Of a stretch of 64,000 bases of DNA, positions 18,492 to 27,970 are shown piece after piece. This stretch comes from Albimonas pacifica. GTDB lineage: Bacteria; Pseudomonadota; Alphaproteobacteria; Rhodobacterales; Rhodobacteraceae. The notes beneath the pieces were generated by a model, which was given only the letters and a program-made list of their open reading frames with translations, did no database searches and had not been told where the DNA came from. Position 1 is the stretch's first letter. Each line of letters starts with the position of its first letter. The DNA is taken from NCBI RefSeq assembly GCF_900113695.1, contig NZ_FOQH01000005.1:310001-374000 (forward strand), given 5' to 3'. A program made the translations under genes and the position numbers.

Positions 18492-19133
18492 ATGGCCGAC
18501 ACGGCCGGGGGCACCATCCTGGTGGCGAACCTCAAGGGCGGCTGCGGCAAGACCGTGATCGCGACGACGCTGGCCGCCGCCCTGGCGGCGACCGGGGCGA
18601 AGGTGGCGCTGGCCGACGCCGACCGCCAGAAGTCGGCCCTGCGCTGGACGCGGCGCCGGCCGGTCGAGGCGCCCGCGGTCGAGGCGCTGGACTGGTCGAA
18701 GTCCAAGGACGTGGGCGAGCGGCCGAAGAAGCTCGACTGGCTGGTGATCGACGCGCCGGGCGCCCTGCGCGGCGCCAAGGCCGAGGAGCTGATCGCCCAG
18801 GCCCGCCTGCTGATCGCGCCGGTCTCGCCCTCGTTCTACGACCTCGACGCGACGAAGCGCTTCCTCAAGGAGATCGAGGACCTCAAGCGCGTGCGCAAGG
18901 GACGGGTCGAGGTGCGGCTGGTGGGCAACCGGATCCGCCCGCGCACGAAGGCCGCCGCCGGGCTCGACGCGGAGTTCGAGAAGCTGGGCCACGCCCCCCT
19001 CGCCCGCCTGTCCGAGCGCGCGGTCTACGCCGAGCTCGCCGAGCAGGGGCTGTCGATCTTCGACCGCCCGGCGAAGGCGCTGGAGCCGGTGCGCGATCAA
19101 TGGGCGCCGATCCTGGACGCCCTGAAGGACTGA
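18492..19133 (+). CDS. orphan ParA-family ATPase
   Basis: The protein has 213 residues from the ATG at 18492. A deviant Walker A motif KGGCGKT at 15-21 carries the signature lysine of the ParA/MinD group. The switch segments are ALADADRQKSALRW and DWLVIDAPG. The C-terminus is helical. It is shorter than chromosomal ParA proteins, which often exceed 250 residues, and has no ParB or parS beside it. Such single ParA/McdA-type ATPases position cellular cargo (protein clusters, plasmids or compartments) on the nucleoid. The cargo here is unknown. It converges with phnM across a 19-bp hairpin. Confidence 0.88.
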   Translation: MADTAGGTILVANLKGGCGKTVIATTLAAALAATGAKVALADADRQKSALRWTRRRPVEAPAVEALDWSKSKDVGERPKKLDWLVIDAPGALRGAKAEELIAQARLLIAPVSPSFYDLDATKRFLKEIEDLKRVRKGRVEVRLVGNRIRPRTKAAAGLDAEFEKLGHAPLARLSERAVYAELAEQGLSIFDRPAKALEPVRDQWAPILDALKD

Positions 19134-19141
19134 GCGCGAGG

Positions 19142-19190
19142 CGCGGGCCGGGCGCGCCCCTGACCTGATCCGGGGCGCGCCCGGCCCGCG
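19142..19190. terminator. bidirectional hairpin between parA-like gene and phnM
   Basis: Perfect 19-nt complementary arms (19142-19160 and 19172-19190) surround an 11-nt loop, TGACCTGATCC. The site lies between two convergent stop codons. The inner part resembles the GCGCCCC...TGACC...GGGGC repeat seen near 61.6 kb. Confidence 0.75.
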
Positions 19191-19202
19191 GCGCGGCTGA
19201 GG

Positions 19203-20426
19203 TCAGGCGCGCAGCAGGTCCCCCGACAGATGCGCGATCCGCCCGGCCGAGAGCGTCAGGCGCGCGGCGGGCGTCGCGCCCTCGGGCCACTCCAGCAGCG
19301 TCAAGTCGGCCCGCAGGCCGGGCGCGATGCGGCCGCGGTCGGCGAGCCCCAGCGCGCGGGCGGGGTTGGCGGAGACGCAGGCCCACAGCGCCGCGCGGCT
19401 GGCGCGCTTCTCGGCCGCGAGCCGGCCGACGGCGGCGGGCAGGGCGGGGTGGTGGTAGTCGCTGGCGAGGATGTCGCAGACCCCGTCCTCGACCATGTCT
19501 GCGGCGGAGAGGGAGCCGATGTGGCTGCCGCCCCGCAGGGCGTTGGGCGCGCCCAGCACCACGGATTCGCCCGCCGCGCGGGCGTCGCGGGCCACCGCCT
19601 CGGACATCGGGAACTCGGCGATGCCGACGCCCATGGCGCGGTGGAAGGCGCGGGTCTCGAGCTGGCTGTCGTCGTGGCTCAGCATCGGCGCCCCCGCGGC
19701 CCGGCCCATGGCCGCGACCTGCGCGATGGCCGCGGGGACGCCGGGGCGGCGCGCCCAGACCTCGGCCAGCCGCGCGAGATACTGCTCCTCGCTCAGCTCG
19801 GTGCGCGCGGCGACGGAGCGGACGGACCGGCGCACGCCCGGGTCGTCGAACGGGGCCGCGACATAGTGCGGACCGTGCTCGAAGGCGCGCTCGGTGACCG
19901 GGGTCGAGCGCTCGCGCAGCATCATCGAGGTGTGGTCGTTGAAGGCGATCGAGGGCGTGGGGCCCTGGGCCAGAGCCCGCTCGATCAGCGGGATCGCCTC
20001 CAGCGCGAAGGTCTCCCAGCGGAGCTGGATGCGGTGGTCGATCCCCAGCCGCGGCGCGGCGGCGGCGAGGGCCAGGAGGAACGCCTCCCCCCGCTCGACC
20101 GAGCGCAGGCCCGGCTCCCAGCTCAGGGTCAGGGCGTGGTAGGCGGTGGCGATGCCGAGCGCCGCGAGCTGGCGGTCGACGTCCATCGCCGCGACCTCGC
20201 CGGGCATGAACACGCCCGGGCGGGGCATCACCGCCCGCTCGAAGGCGTCGCCGTGGATGTCGACGATGGCCGGGGCCAGCACCAGCCCCCGCCCGTCCAC
20301 GTGCAGCGCGCCCGCGGCGGAAGGCGCGCCGATCTCGGCGATCGCGCCGTCGGCGACCAGCACCGAGGTTTCGGCCGGGCCGTCGGGCAGCAGCGCCGTG
20401 GCGCCGCGGATCAGGATCGGGGTCAT
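19203..20426 (-). CDS. phnM: PhnM-type amidohydrolase (methylphosphonate ribose triphosphate diphosphatase)
   Basis: The protein has 407 residues from the ATG at 20426. Typical amidohydrolase features are seen: PAIVDIHGDAFERAVMPRPGV near residue 55 (metal-binding D-x-H), SHDDSQ, ILASDYHHPAL and a C-terminal GLRADLTLLEW. The sequence fits PhnM, which in the C-P lyase pathway removes pyrophosphate from alpha-D-ribose 1-methylphosphonate 5-triphosphate. None of phnG to phnL is in the window, so the gene is isolated from its usual partners. It may serve a C-P lyase system elsewhere, or have another substrate. The next upstream gene encodes a DUF2165 protein. Confidence 0.88.
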   Translation of the reverse strand: MTPILIRGATALLPDGPAETSVLVADGAIAEIGAPSAAGALHVDGRGLVLAPAIVDIHGDAFERAVMPRPGVFMPGEVAAMDVDRQLAALGIATAYHALTLSWEPGLRSVERGEAFLLALAAAAPRLGIDHRIQLRWETFALEAIPLIERALAQGPTPSIAFNDHTSMMLRERSTPVTERAFEHGPHYVAAPFDDPGVRRSVRSVAARTELSEEQYLARLAEVWARRPGVPAAIAQVAAMGRAAGAPMLSHDDSQLETRAFHRAMGVGIAEFPMSEAVARDARAAGESVVLGAPNALRGGSHIGSLSAADMVEDGVCDILASDYHHPALPAAVGRLAAEKRASRAALWACVSANPARALGLADRGRIAPGLRADLTLLEWPEGATPAARLTLSAGRIAHLSGDLLRA

Positions 20427-20521
20427 GGGCGGCTCCGGCGGAGGACGGGGGCGCGCGGTCCCGCGACGCGCGGACGACGGGCGCGCCCGCGGGCCCGTCG
20501 GGCGGCGGTGTCGGGTGGCGG

Positions 20522-21004
20522 TCAGGTGAGGATCTGGAACAGCACGGCGCCCCAGAGCACCAGGAAGAAATGGGTGAACTGGCTGTCCTTCCAGCCGGCC
20601 CAGTAGTGGAACCACTGGCCGCCGACGAGGAAGCCGCCCCAGACCAGGCTGAAGGCCAGCGCCCCCGCCGCCGCCACGCCGCGCGCGAAGACCGGCCCGG
20701 CGGCGCCCAGCGCGGCGAGGACCAGCAGCAGCGCGCCGAGGCCCAGCAGCGCCGTCGCCAGCAGCTCGAACGCCACGATGGCGGCGTAGGCGAGCGAGTG
20801 GACGCGGGGGTGGTCGATGCGGTTGCCCTTCACCTTCTCGTAGATTTCGGGGCGTTCCTCGCGCACGCGGTCCATGCGCATGACCATGCTCACCAGATCG
20901 CCGTTCACCGGCGGGAAGCGGATGTTCTCGATCACGCCGATGCCGATCCACGCCGCGGGAATCGCGGTCAGCAGGGCCTGGCCCAGCAAGGTCAACGTCT
21001 CCAC
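20522..21004 (-). CDS. DUF2165 integral membrane protein
   Basis: This 160-residue protein has about four hydrophobic segments. Conserved DUF2165 segments seen are AWIGIGVIENIRFPPVNGDLV near the start, RVHSLAYAAIVAFELLATALL in the middle, and GGQWFHYWAGWKDSQ near the end. The family consists of predicted small inner-membrane proteins of unknown function. It lies 95 bp upstream of phnM on the same strand and might share its transcript. It diverges from the urease genes. Confidence 0.85.
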   Translation of the reverse strand: METLTLLGQALLTAIPAAWIGIGVIENIRFPPVNGDLVSMVMRMDRVREERPEIYEKVKGNRIDHPRVHSLAYAAIVAFELLATALLGLGALLLVLAALGAAGPVFARGVAAAGALAFSLVWGGFLVGGQWFHYWAGWKDSQFTHFFLVLWGAVLFQILT

Positions 21005-21317
21005 CCCAAGTCCCCCTCATCGCGTCTCGCCGGCCGCCTTCGCCGGGCGGGCGGAGGTATCCGCCGGCCCGGCCGCCCGGGTCAAGCGCCGGGGCGTCGC
21101 CGGGCGCGCCGAGGCGGCGTGCGGGCGGTGCGGCGCCTGCGCGCTGGGCAGGGCGCCCAAGGGGCGGGCAGGGGCCGTCGGGCCGGTCATCTCCGCTTCG
21201 GCATGATCGCCGTCGCAGGTCCCGGCGCAGGGGTTGCGCGGCGTTTGTGAACGGGTCATCGTCCGGATCGACCTTCCCTTTTCCGCCCCCGCGGCGGAGC
21301 CAGCCCCGGACCCCTGG
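21005..21317. promoter_or_regulatory. divergent upstream region of urease and DUF2165 genes
   Basis: These 313 bp should carry the promoters for ureD and for the DUF2165 gene. A GG-N10-GC arrangement ending in TTGC (GGCGCAGGGGTTGC at 21224-21237) fits the minimal sigma-54 pattern. Such matches are common by chance in GC-rich DNA. No gene is seen in the stretch. Confidence 0.35.
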
Positions 21318-22199
21318 ATGCTCGACGCCGCCCGCCCCGCGACCGCGACCGCCGCCCCCGGGCGCGCGCTCGCGCGGCAACCGCGGGCGGAGGGCGAGGG
21401 GCGCGTCTCCTCCAAGATCCGGGCCGGGCGCTCGCGGCTCGACGGGCTCTATCAGCGCGGCTCGGCCAAGTGCATGCTGCCGACGGTCTACGAGGGCGCG
21501 GCGCTGGAGGCGGTGCTGCTCAACACCGCCGGCGGGCTGACCGGGGGCGACCGCTTCGACTGGACGGCGGAGGCGGGCGCGGGCTCGCATCTCGTGACCA
21601 CCACCCAGACGGCGGAGCGGGTCTACCGCGCGCAACCCCATGAGGGTCCGGCCCGGGTCCGCACGCGGCTGCGCGCCGGACCCGGCGCGACCCTGGAATG
21701 GCTGCCGCAGGAGACGATCCTCTTCGACGGCGGCGCGCTGGACCGGAGGCTCGAGATCGACCTCGCCCCGGACGCGGCCTTCATCGGGGTCGAGCCCCTG
21801 ATCCTCGGCCGCGCCGCGATGGGCGAGACGGTGCGCGAGGCCCGCTTCCGCGACGCCTGGCGGCTGCGCATCGACGGCCGGCTGGTCTGGGCGGACGGGC
21901 TGCGGCTGGAGGGCGACGTGGGCGCGCTCGCCGCGCGGGCCGCGACCTTCGGCGGCCGGATCTGCGCCGCGACCGCGGTCGTGGCGGGGCCGGGGGCGGA
22001 GGCCGCCGTCGTCTCGGCCCGGAACTTGCTTGCCTCGTTTCCCGGGCCCGGCGCGGAGGCGCTGGGGGCCGCGAGCCGGGTGAACGGGGTCGCGACGGTC
22101 AGGATCCTCGCGCGCGACGGACGCGCGCTGCGCCGGATGCTGGCGCCGCTGCTGGAGCTCTGGCGCGGCGGGTCGCTGCCGCGGCCGTGGACGATGTGA
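21318..22199 (+). CDS. ureD: urease accessory protein UreD
   Basis: The protein has 293 residues from the ATG at 21318 (MLDAARPAT). The start is uncertain because the frame stays open upstream. UreD segments seen are SSKIRAGRSRLDGLYQRGSAK, LNTAGGLTGGDRF, TTTQTAERVYR, LEWLPQETILFDGG and EPLILGRAAMGE. UreD (UreH) is the scaffold that, with UreF and UreG, delivers nickel to apo-urease. It opens the cluster and is followed by ureA after 54 bp, the usual order in alphaproteobacteria. The C-terminus ends at WRGGSLPRPWTM. Confidence 0.93.
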   Translation: MLDAARPATATAAPGRALARQPRAEGEGRVSSKIRAGRSRLDGLYQRGSAKCMLPTVYEGAALEAVLLNTAGGLTGGDRFDWTAEAGAGSHLVTTTQTAERVYRAQPHEGPARVRTRLRAGPGATLEWLPQETILFDGGALDRRLEIDLAPDAAFIGVEPLILGRAAMGETVREARFRDAWRLRIDGRLVWADGLRLEGDVGALAARAATFGGRICAATAVVAGPGAEAAVVSARNLLASFPGPGAEALGAASRVNGVATVRILARDGRALRRMLAPLLELWRGGSLPRPWTM

Positions 22200-22253
22200 C
22201 GGTCCCCGCCGCCGCGAGGCGGGGGGACGCTTGAGAACGAGGGGACGACCCGC

Positions 22254-22556
22254 ATGAACCTGACGCCCAGGGAGAAGGACAAGCTCCTGGTCTCGATGGC
22301 CGCGATGGTGGCGCGCGGACGCCTGGCGCGCGGCGTGAAGCTGAACCACCCCGAGGCCATCGCGCTGATCACCGACTATGTGGTCGAGGGCGCGCGCGAC
22401 GGGCGCACGGTCGCCGACCTGATGGAGGCGGGCGCCGCGGTGGTGACCGCCGACCAGTGCATGGAAGGCATCCCCGAGATGATCCACGAGGTGCAGGTCG
22501 AGGCGACGTTCCCCGACGGCACCAAGCTGGTGACGGTCCACGACCCGATCCGCTGA
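22254..22556 (+). CDS. ureA: urease gamma subunit
   Basis: The 100-residue protein is the standard length for UreA. It reads [20 protein letters not shown] at the start and contains [18 protein letters not shown] and [22 protein letters not shown], all conserved. With UreB and UreC it forms the (alpha-beta-gamma)3 urease that hydrolyses urea to ammonia and carbamate in the cytoplasm. A purine-rich site (GAGGGGACGACCC) stands before the ATG. It is followed by a small extra ORF and then ureB. Confidence 0.97.
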   Translation: MNLTPREKDKLLVSMAAMVARGRLARGVKLNHPEAIALITDYVVEGARDGRTVADLMEAGAAVVTADQCMEGIPEMIHEVQVEATFPDGTKLVTVHDPIR

Positions 22557-22634
22557 TCCCCAGATCGCCCGCCGGCCGGGACAGGGCCGGGCCGGGCGCG
22601 CACGAAGCAAGCACCGACAAGGAGACATCGAAGC

Positions 22635-22793
22635 ATGACCAGGACCCTCGCCGCGCTGATCGCCCTCGCCCCGGCCGCCGCCTTCGCGCATGCCGGCCCC
22701 GAGGGCCATCTGCACCCCCACGGCGTCGAGACGCTGGCCTTCGCCGCCCTCGCGGTCGCCGCCGTCTGGGCCGCGCGGAGGGCGCTGCGGTGA
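22635..22793 (+). CDS. small secreted/membrane His-containing protein
   Basis: This 52-residue ORF stands between ureA and ureB. It starts at ATG 22635 after an AAGGAGACATCGAAGC ribosome site, one of the best in the window. Its stop overlaps the ureB GTG as GTGA. The product has an N-terminal signal-like helix ending at AFAHA, a His-bearing loop ([14 protein letters not shown]) and a second hydrophobic helix before a basic tail. The His residues could bind nickel, but this is inference. Small ORFs at this place are known from related urease clusters; no function is established. Confidence 0.75.
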   Translation: MTRTLAALIALAPAAAFAHAGPEGHLHPHGVETLAFAALAVAAVWAARRALR

Positions 22794-23095
22794 TCCCGGG
22801 CGAGCTCTTCCCCGCGGCCGGGGACATCGAGCTCAACGTCGGGCGGGAGACGCTGGTCCTCAGCGTCTCCAACACCGGCGACCGGCCCGTTCAGGTGGGC
22901 TCGCACTACCATTTCGCCGAGACCAACCCCGCGCTCGACTTCGACCGCGCGGCCGCGCGGGGCATGCGGCTCGACATCGCCGCGGGCACCGCGGTGCGCT
23001 TCGAGCCGGGACAGTCGCGCGACGTGACCCTGGTCCCCTACGCCGGCAAGCGCGAGGTCTGGGGCTTCAACCAGAAGGTCATGGGGCCGCTGTGA
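22790..23095 (+). CDS. ureB: urease beta subunit
   Basis: The protein has 101 residues from the GTG at 22790, and this start fits the family's MIPGE beginning exactly. Conserved segments are [35 protein letters not shown] and [12 protein letters not shown]. It is coupled to the preceding small ORF through the GTGA overlap, so the two are translated together. It assembles with UreA and UreC. Here ureC is not adjacent: it starts 1.6 kb downstream, beyond a small membrane ORF and a gene on the other strand. Confidence 0.96.
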   Translation: MIPGELFPAAGDIELNVGRETLVLSVSNTGDRPVQVGSHYHFAETNPALDFDRAAARGMRLDIAAGTAVRFEPGQSRDVTLVPYAGKREVWGFNQKVMGPL

Positions 23096-23235
23096 GGCGC
23101 ACGGGCGCGATCGCCCATCGCCGCGGCCGCCCCGCGGCCGAAGCCGACCCGGCGCGGCCGGCGGCGCCGGTTCGGGCGCTTGGCCGGGCGCATCCGCGCG
23201 CGCCGCGGGCGCCGGGCGCGGCGGGCCGGGCATGA
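23092..23235 (+). CDS. doubtful 47-residue ORF after ureB
   Basis: A GTG overlaps the ureB stop as GTGA, and its own TGA overlaps the ATG of the next gene as ATGA. Both junctions look like those used elsewhere in this window. The product, however, is only Arg, Ala, Pro and Gly, with no domain, and such frames are common by chance at this GC content. It is recorded because of the overlaps; it may simply be spacer. Confidence 0.25.
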   Translation: MRRTGAIAHRRGRPAAEADPARPAAPVRALGRAHPRAPRAPGAAGRA

Positions 23236-23603
23236 CCCCCGCCCTTGCGGTCGCGCTGATGCTTGTGGTGGGCTGGGTGCTGCCGCTCTTCGGCGGCCGC
23301 CTGCTGGGCGGGCGCAGGGGCGTGTGGCTCGGCGGCGCGCTGGCGCTGGCCGCCACCGTCGGCGTCGCCTGGGTCGTGGGCGAGGGCGTGGCCGCCCTGC
23401 GCGACGGCGACCCGCGGGCCGAGTTCGACAAGGCGTTCAACGCCTGGAAGCTGATGATCCTCTACATCCCCGCCGTCTGCCTGCACCTGGGCCGCGCCTC
23501 GGGCGGGCGCGACGCCTCGGGCGACGGGACCGGGCTGGGCGATCCGGCCTCGCGCAGCTTTCGCCGCCACGGCGGAGACGGCGGCGACGGGGGCGGCGAC
23601 TGA
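23232..23603 (+). CDS. small membrane protein in the urease cluster
   Basis: The 123-residue product starts [22 protein letters not shown]. It has two hydrophobic segments before residue 52 and a third around 72-83 (LMILYIPAVCLHLG). The C-terminal tail is Gly/Asp/Arg-rich (GGDGGDGGGD). I recognise no family. Its position after ureB, on the same strand, suggests transcription with the urease genes. It is the last plus-strand gene before the counter-oriented cytochrome c. Confidence 0.65.
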   Translation: MTPALAVALMLVVGWVLPLFGGRLLGGRRGVWLGGALALAATVGVAWVVGEGVAALRDGDPRAEFDKAFNAWKLMILYIPAVCLHLGRASGGRDASGDGTGLGDPASRSFRRHGGDGGDGGGD

Positions 23604-23677
23604 TGCGCGCGCGGCCGCCTGCACGCCCCGAGCGGGGCGACGGTCGCCGGGGCGCGGGCGCGCCCCGGCGGGCGGCT

Positions 23678-24538
23678 TCACTCGGGCAGCGGCAGCGGGG
23701 GCAGGGTGCGCAGGTAGGCGACGATCGCCTGCGCGTCCTCGTCCGTCATCTTGGCGTAGTAGGGATAGCCCATCGGCGGCAGCATCGGCTTGCCGTCGCG
23801 GATCCCCAGCCGGATCATGTCGATCAGCTCCTCGTCGCTGCGCCCGGCGATGCCGTCCGCATGCGGCGTCAGGTTCGCGGTGATCGAGATGCCCCAGGGC
23901 CCGTGGAACTCGTTCCCGCCCGAACCGAGATGGGTCGAGAGCATCGGGCCGGCGGGGCCGAACTTGCTGTGGCACTCCATGCAGTGAGCCACGGGACCGG
24001 CGAGGTATTCGCCGTATTCCGCGGTCGGCCCGCGCGCGGGCGCGGTCACGCTCTCCACCGGCGGCCCGTAGTCGGGGGGCAGGGGGAAGTTGTAGACCGA
24101 GGCCGGGGTCTCGCTCTTCACCGCCGGCAAGGTGCGCAGGAAGGCCACGATCGCGTCGAGGTCCGCGTCGCCCAGGTCGCGGTAGAAGACGAAGGGCATC
24201 GGCGGGCCGATCAGCGAGCCGTCGGGGCGGATCCCCTCGCGGATCGCGCGCTTCAGCTCGGCGTCGGACCAGGCGCCGACGCCGGTCTCCGGGTCCGGGG
24301 TGATGTTGGGGGCCCAGGCCTCGAAGGCCGGGTTCTTCTCGACCAGCCGTCCCGCGAGCTCCTGGCTCATGTCCGGGCCGGTCGGTCCGAAGGGCGTGTG
24401 GCAGTTGCCGCAGGCGGCCACCACGCGCACCAGGTATTCGCCGCGCTCCAGCTGGGTCTCGGCCTGCGCCGCCCCTCCGACGGCGGCCGCGCCGACGAGC
24501 AGCAGCGCCGCGCGCGCCGATGCCTTGCGAAGAATCAC
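23678..24538 (-). CDS. di-haem cytochrome c
   Basis: The protein has 286 residues. A signal peptide with cleavage after AAQA (about residue 26) sends it to the periplasm. Two class I cytochrome c domains follow. The first has CGNCH at 43-47 and the second CMECH at 186-190. Methionines in GPPMPF and LPPMGYPYY could be the distal haem ligands. It resembles the cytochrome subunits of membrane-linked alcohol, gluconate or sulfite dehydrogenases, but no partner enzyme gene is adjacent. It lies on the opposite strand between ureB and ureC and so splits the urease cluster. Confidence 0.88.
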   Translation of the reverse strand: MILRKASARAALLLVGAAAVGGAAQAETQLERGEYLVRVVAACGNCHTPFGPTGPDMSQELAGRLVEKNPAFEAWAPNITPDPETGVGAWSDAELKRAIREGIRPDGSLIGPPMPFVFYRDLGDADLDAIVAFLRTLPAVKSETPASVYNFPLPPDYGPPVESVTAPARGPTAEYGEYLAGPVAHCMECHSKFGPAGPMLSTHLGSGGNEFHGPWGISITANLTPHADGIAGRSDEELIDMIRLGIRDGKPMLPPMGYPYYAKMTDEDAQAIVAYLRTLPPLPLPE

Positions 24539-24702
24539 GATGGCGTCCTCTCTCCCTCTGCGGCGCGCCCCACGCGCGCCGGCGCGCAGACGGTAGCGCC
24601 ACGTAAACCGGGCGGTCCAGCGCCATCGCGCGTCCTCCGACCGCCGTTCCCATCCCCCCGGGCCGCCGCCCGGGCCCCCTCTCGCAGACCGGAGGCCTGA
24701 CC

Positions 24703-26412
<1,710 letters not shown>

Positions 26413-26498
26413 GCGCCGCCCCGCCCCGGGCCGCGCCCGCGCGGCGCGGGGTCGGCGGCCCGGTCAGGATCGTCGAGACCGCGGCGCCGAGCCCCGGA

Positions 26499-26999
26499 TC
26501 AGGACCGCAGCGCCGGAGCGCGGGCCTGCAGACGGGCGCAGAGGCGCCGCCAGCCGTCGCGGGACTCGGGCGAGGAGGCCGCGGCGAGGCCGGTGCGGTG
26601 GCTGCGCACCACCAGGTCGATGAAGTCGTCCGGGGCGGTCATCCGCCGCTCGTCGTGGTCGTAGGCCGCGTGGAAGGTCACGTCGGCGATCTCGCCCACG
26701 CCGCAATCGTAGACATAGGTCAGATGCAGCGCCCACACGCCCACGCCGCGGGGGGCGGGCGCGACCTCGGCGTCGAGCTCGGGCAGGGTGTCCAGCCGCG
26801 CGTCGAAGTCGCCCTGCACCCGGGTCGAGACCAGCACATGGCGGCCGTCGTCGTCCAGATAGGCCTGGTCGAGCGCCACGAGGATCTCGAGACCGCGCAG
26901 ACGGCCGACGTTGGTCCACGTCTCCAACCCCGACCCGCCGACCACGGGAACGGTCGTCGCGAGCACCGCGGCCGTCGCGCAGCGCAACAGGATCGTCAT
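26499..26999 (-). CDS. secreted protein of unknown family (paralogue A)
   Basis: The protein has 166 residues with a signal-like N-terminus (MTILLRCATAAVLATTVPVV). The mature part reads as a compact beta-rich domain with two cysteines: WTNVGRLRGL, VSTRVQGDFD, YVYDCGVGEI, HAAYDHDERR, and a C-terminal helix with WRRLCARL. These landmarks recur in the same order in the neighbour at 27158-27646, so the two are paralogues. The cysteines could form a disulfide in the periplasm. I recognise no family. It lies between ureC and ureE on the opposite strand. Confidence 0.7.
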   Translation of the reverse strand: MTILLRCATAAVLATTVPVVGGSGLETWTNVGRLRGLEILVALDQAYLDDDGRHVLVSTRVQGDFDARLDTLPELDAEVAPAPRGVGVWALHLTYVYDCGVGEIADVTFHAAYDHDERRMTAPDDFIDLVVRSHRTGLAAASSPESRDGWRRLCARLQARAPALRS

Positions 27000-27121
27000 G
27001 GTCAGCTTATCCTCGGAGGGCCCTACGAACTCGTTCTAGGGCGGCGCGGGTTGGCGCCAAGGGCGCGGATCCTTCATGCATGCATCGTCGCATGTCGGGC
27101 GGGGTCTTCGGGGTCGTCGGG

Positions 27122-27140
27122 GCCGGAGCGACGCTCCGGC
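27122..27140 (-). terminator. short hairpin behind paralogue B
   Basis: Perfect 9-nt arms (27122-27130 and 27132-27140) flank a single A, 18 bp downstream of the paralogue B stop on the minus strand. No T run follows, so the terminator role is tentative. Confidence 0.4.
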
Positions 27141-27157
27141 GCGGGCCGCGCGCGCCC

Positions 27158-27646
27158 TCAGGCGCTGCGCATCGCTCCGCGGTCGCGGCACGCCTGCCGG
27201 ATGGCGTCGCGCACGGCGGGCGTGGAGACCGCGCGCGCGTCGGCCCGGGCGCTCTGCGCCACCAGGGCCGCGAGACCGGGGCGCACCGCGACCCGTCTCC
27301 CCTCGCCGTCGTAACCGGCGTGCACCTGGACCTCCTCCACCGTGCCGAGACGGCAGTCGTGGACGAAGGCCAGCTCCATCCGGCGGATGCCCGCGGAATG
27401 GAGATGCGGCGGCTCGGCCTCGGCCCCGGGAACGCTCGACAGCATCAGGTCGAAGTCCCCGTCGAGGCGCGTCGCCACCGACAGTCTTTCAGCCGCCTCG
27501 TCGAAGACGTAGCGGTCGGGCGCGACCCAGACGTTCAAAGCGCCGATCCGCCCGACTTCGGTCCACTCGGCGTCGTCGCTCGCGACCCACAGCGGCACCG
27601 TTGCAGAGATAAGCGAAACGGAGGTCAGCAGCAATGCTCTCGCCAT
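27158..27646 (-). CDS. secreted protein of unknown family (paralogue B)
   Basis: The protein has 162 residues and an N-terminal export signal (MARALLLTSVSLISATVPLWVA). It shares ordered landmarks with paralogue A: WTEVGRIGAL, VATRLDGDFD, FVHDCRLGTV, HAGYDGEGRR and a terminal helix with RQACRDRG. The two central and terminal cysteines are conserved in both. The pair likely arose by tandem duplication and then diverged. No known domain is recognised. The upstream region is unusually AT-rich and may hold a promoter (TTGCAC and TAACGA about 16 bp apart on the minus strand). Confidence 0.7.
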   Translation of the reverse strand: MARALLLTSVSLISATVPLWVASDDAEWTEVGRIGALNVWVAPDRYVFDEAAERLSVATRLDGDFDLMLSSVPGAEAEPPHLHSAGIRRMELAFVHDCRLGTVEEVQVHAGYDGEGRRVAVRPGLAALVAQSARADARAVSTPAVRDAIRQACRDRGAMRSA

Positions 27647-27970
27647 TTTTCAGCCACCAGAGCCCGGAGTTCTGAAATCGTTTTTAGAGTGGGATCCGGT
27701 CCTGCCAAGATCGTTAACTCTGATATTTTATCGTGCAACCGCAGGGGGTTGGTTCGGTCGATCCGAGGCGACCTGGACCCGACGCAAGGGTCAAGTGCTT
27801 GCGCGCGGCCGATTTTTCGCCCAAAAGCCGGCCGATTTCTTAACAAGACCCTCATATGCGTCGAACGCTTTTTCACTGCGTGGGTTCGAGCGCCGGACGG
27901 CGACATCCTTGAGGGTTGCGCGCGCAGGTCGGATCGGGCGGGATGGCGGGGCCGAAACCGGAAGGATTCC
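27647..27970. promoter_or_regulatory. AT-richer divergent region between paralogue B and ureE
   Basis: These 324 bp contain T runs and a GATATTTTATC palindrome at about 27722, and are clearly less GC-rich than the flanks. Genes diverge on both sides, so the region should hold two promoters. An in-frame minus-strand ORF crosses it but has no features of a gene. Confidence 0.55.

Noticed and set aside
20427-22721. Long minus-strand frame continuing upstream of phnM for more than 700 codons
   Set aside because: Only the part from 20426 downward has amidohydrolase sequence. The upstream part is antisense to ureD and ureA and overlaps the DUF2165 gene in another frame.
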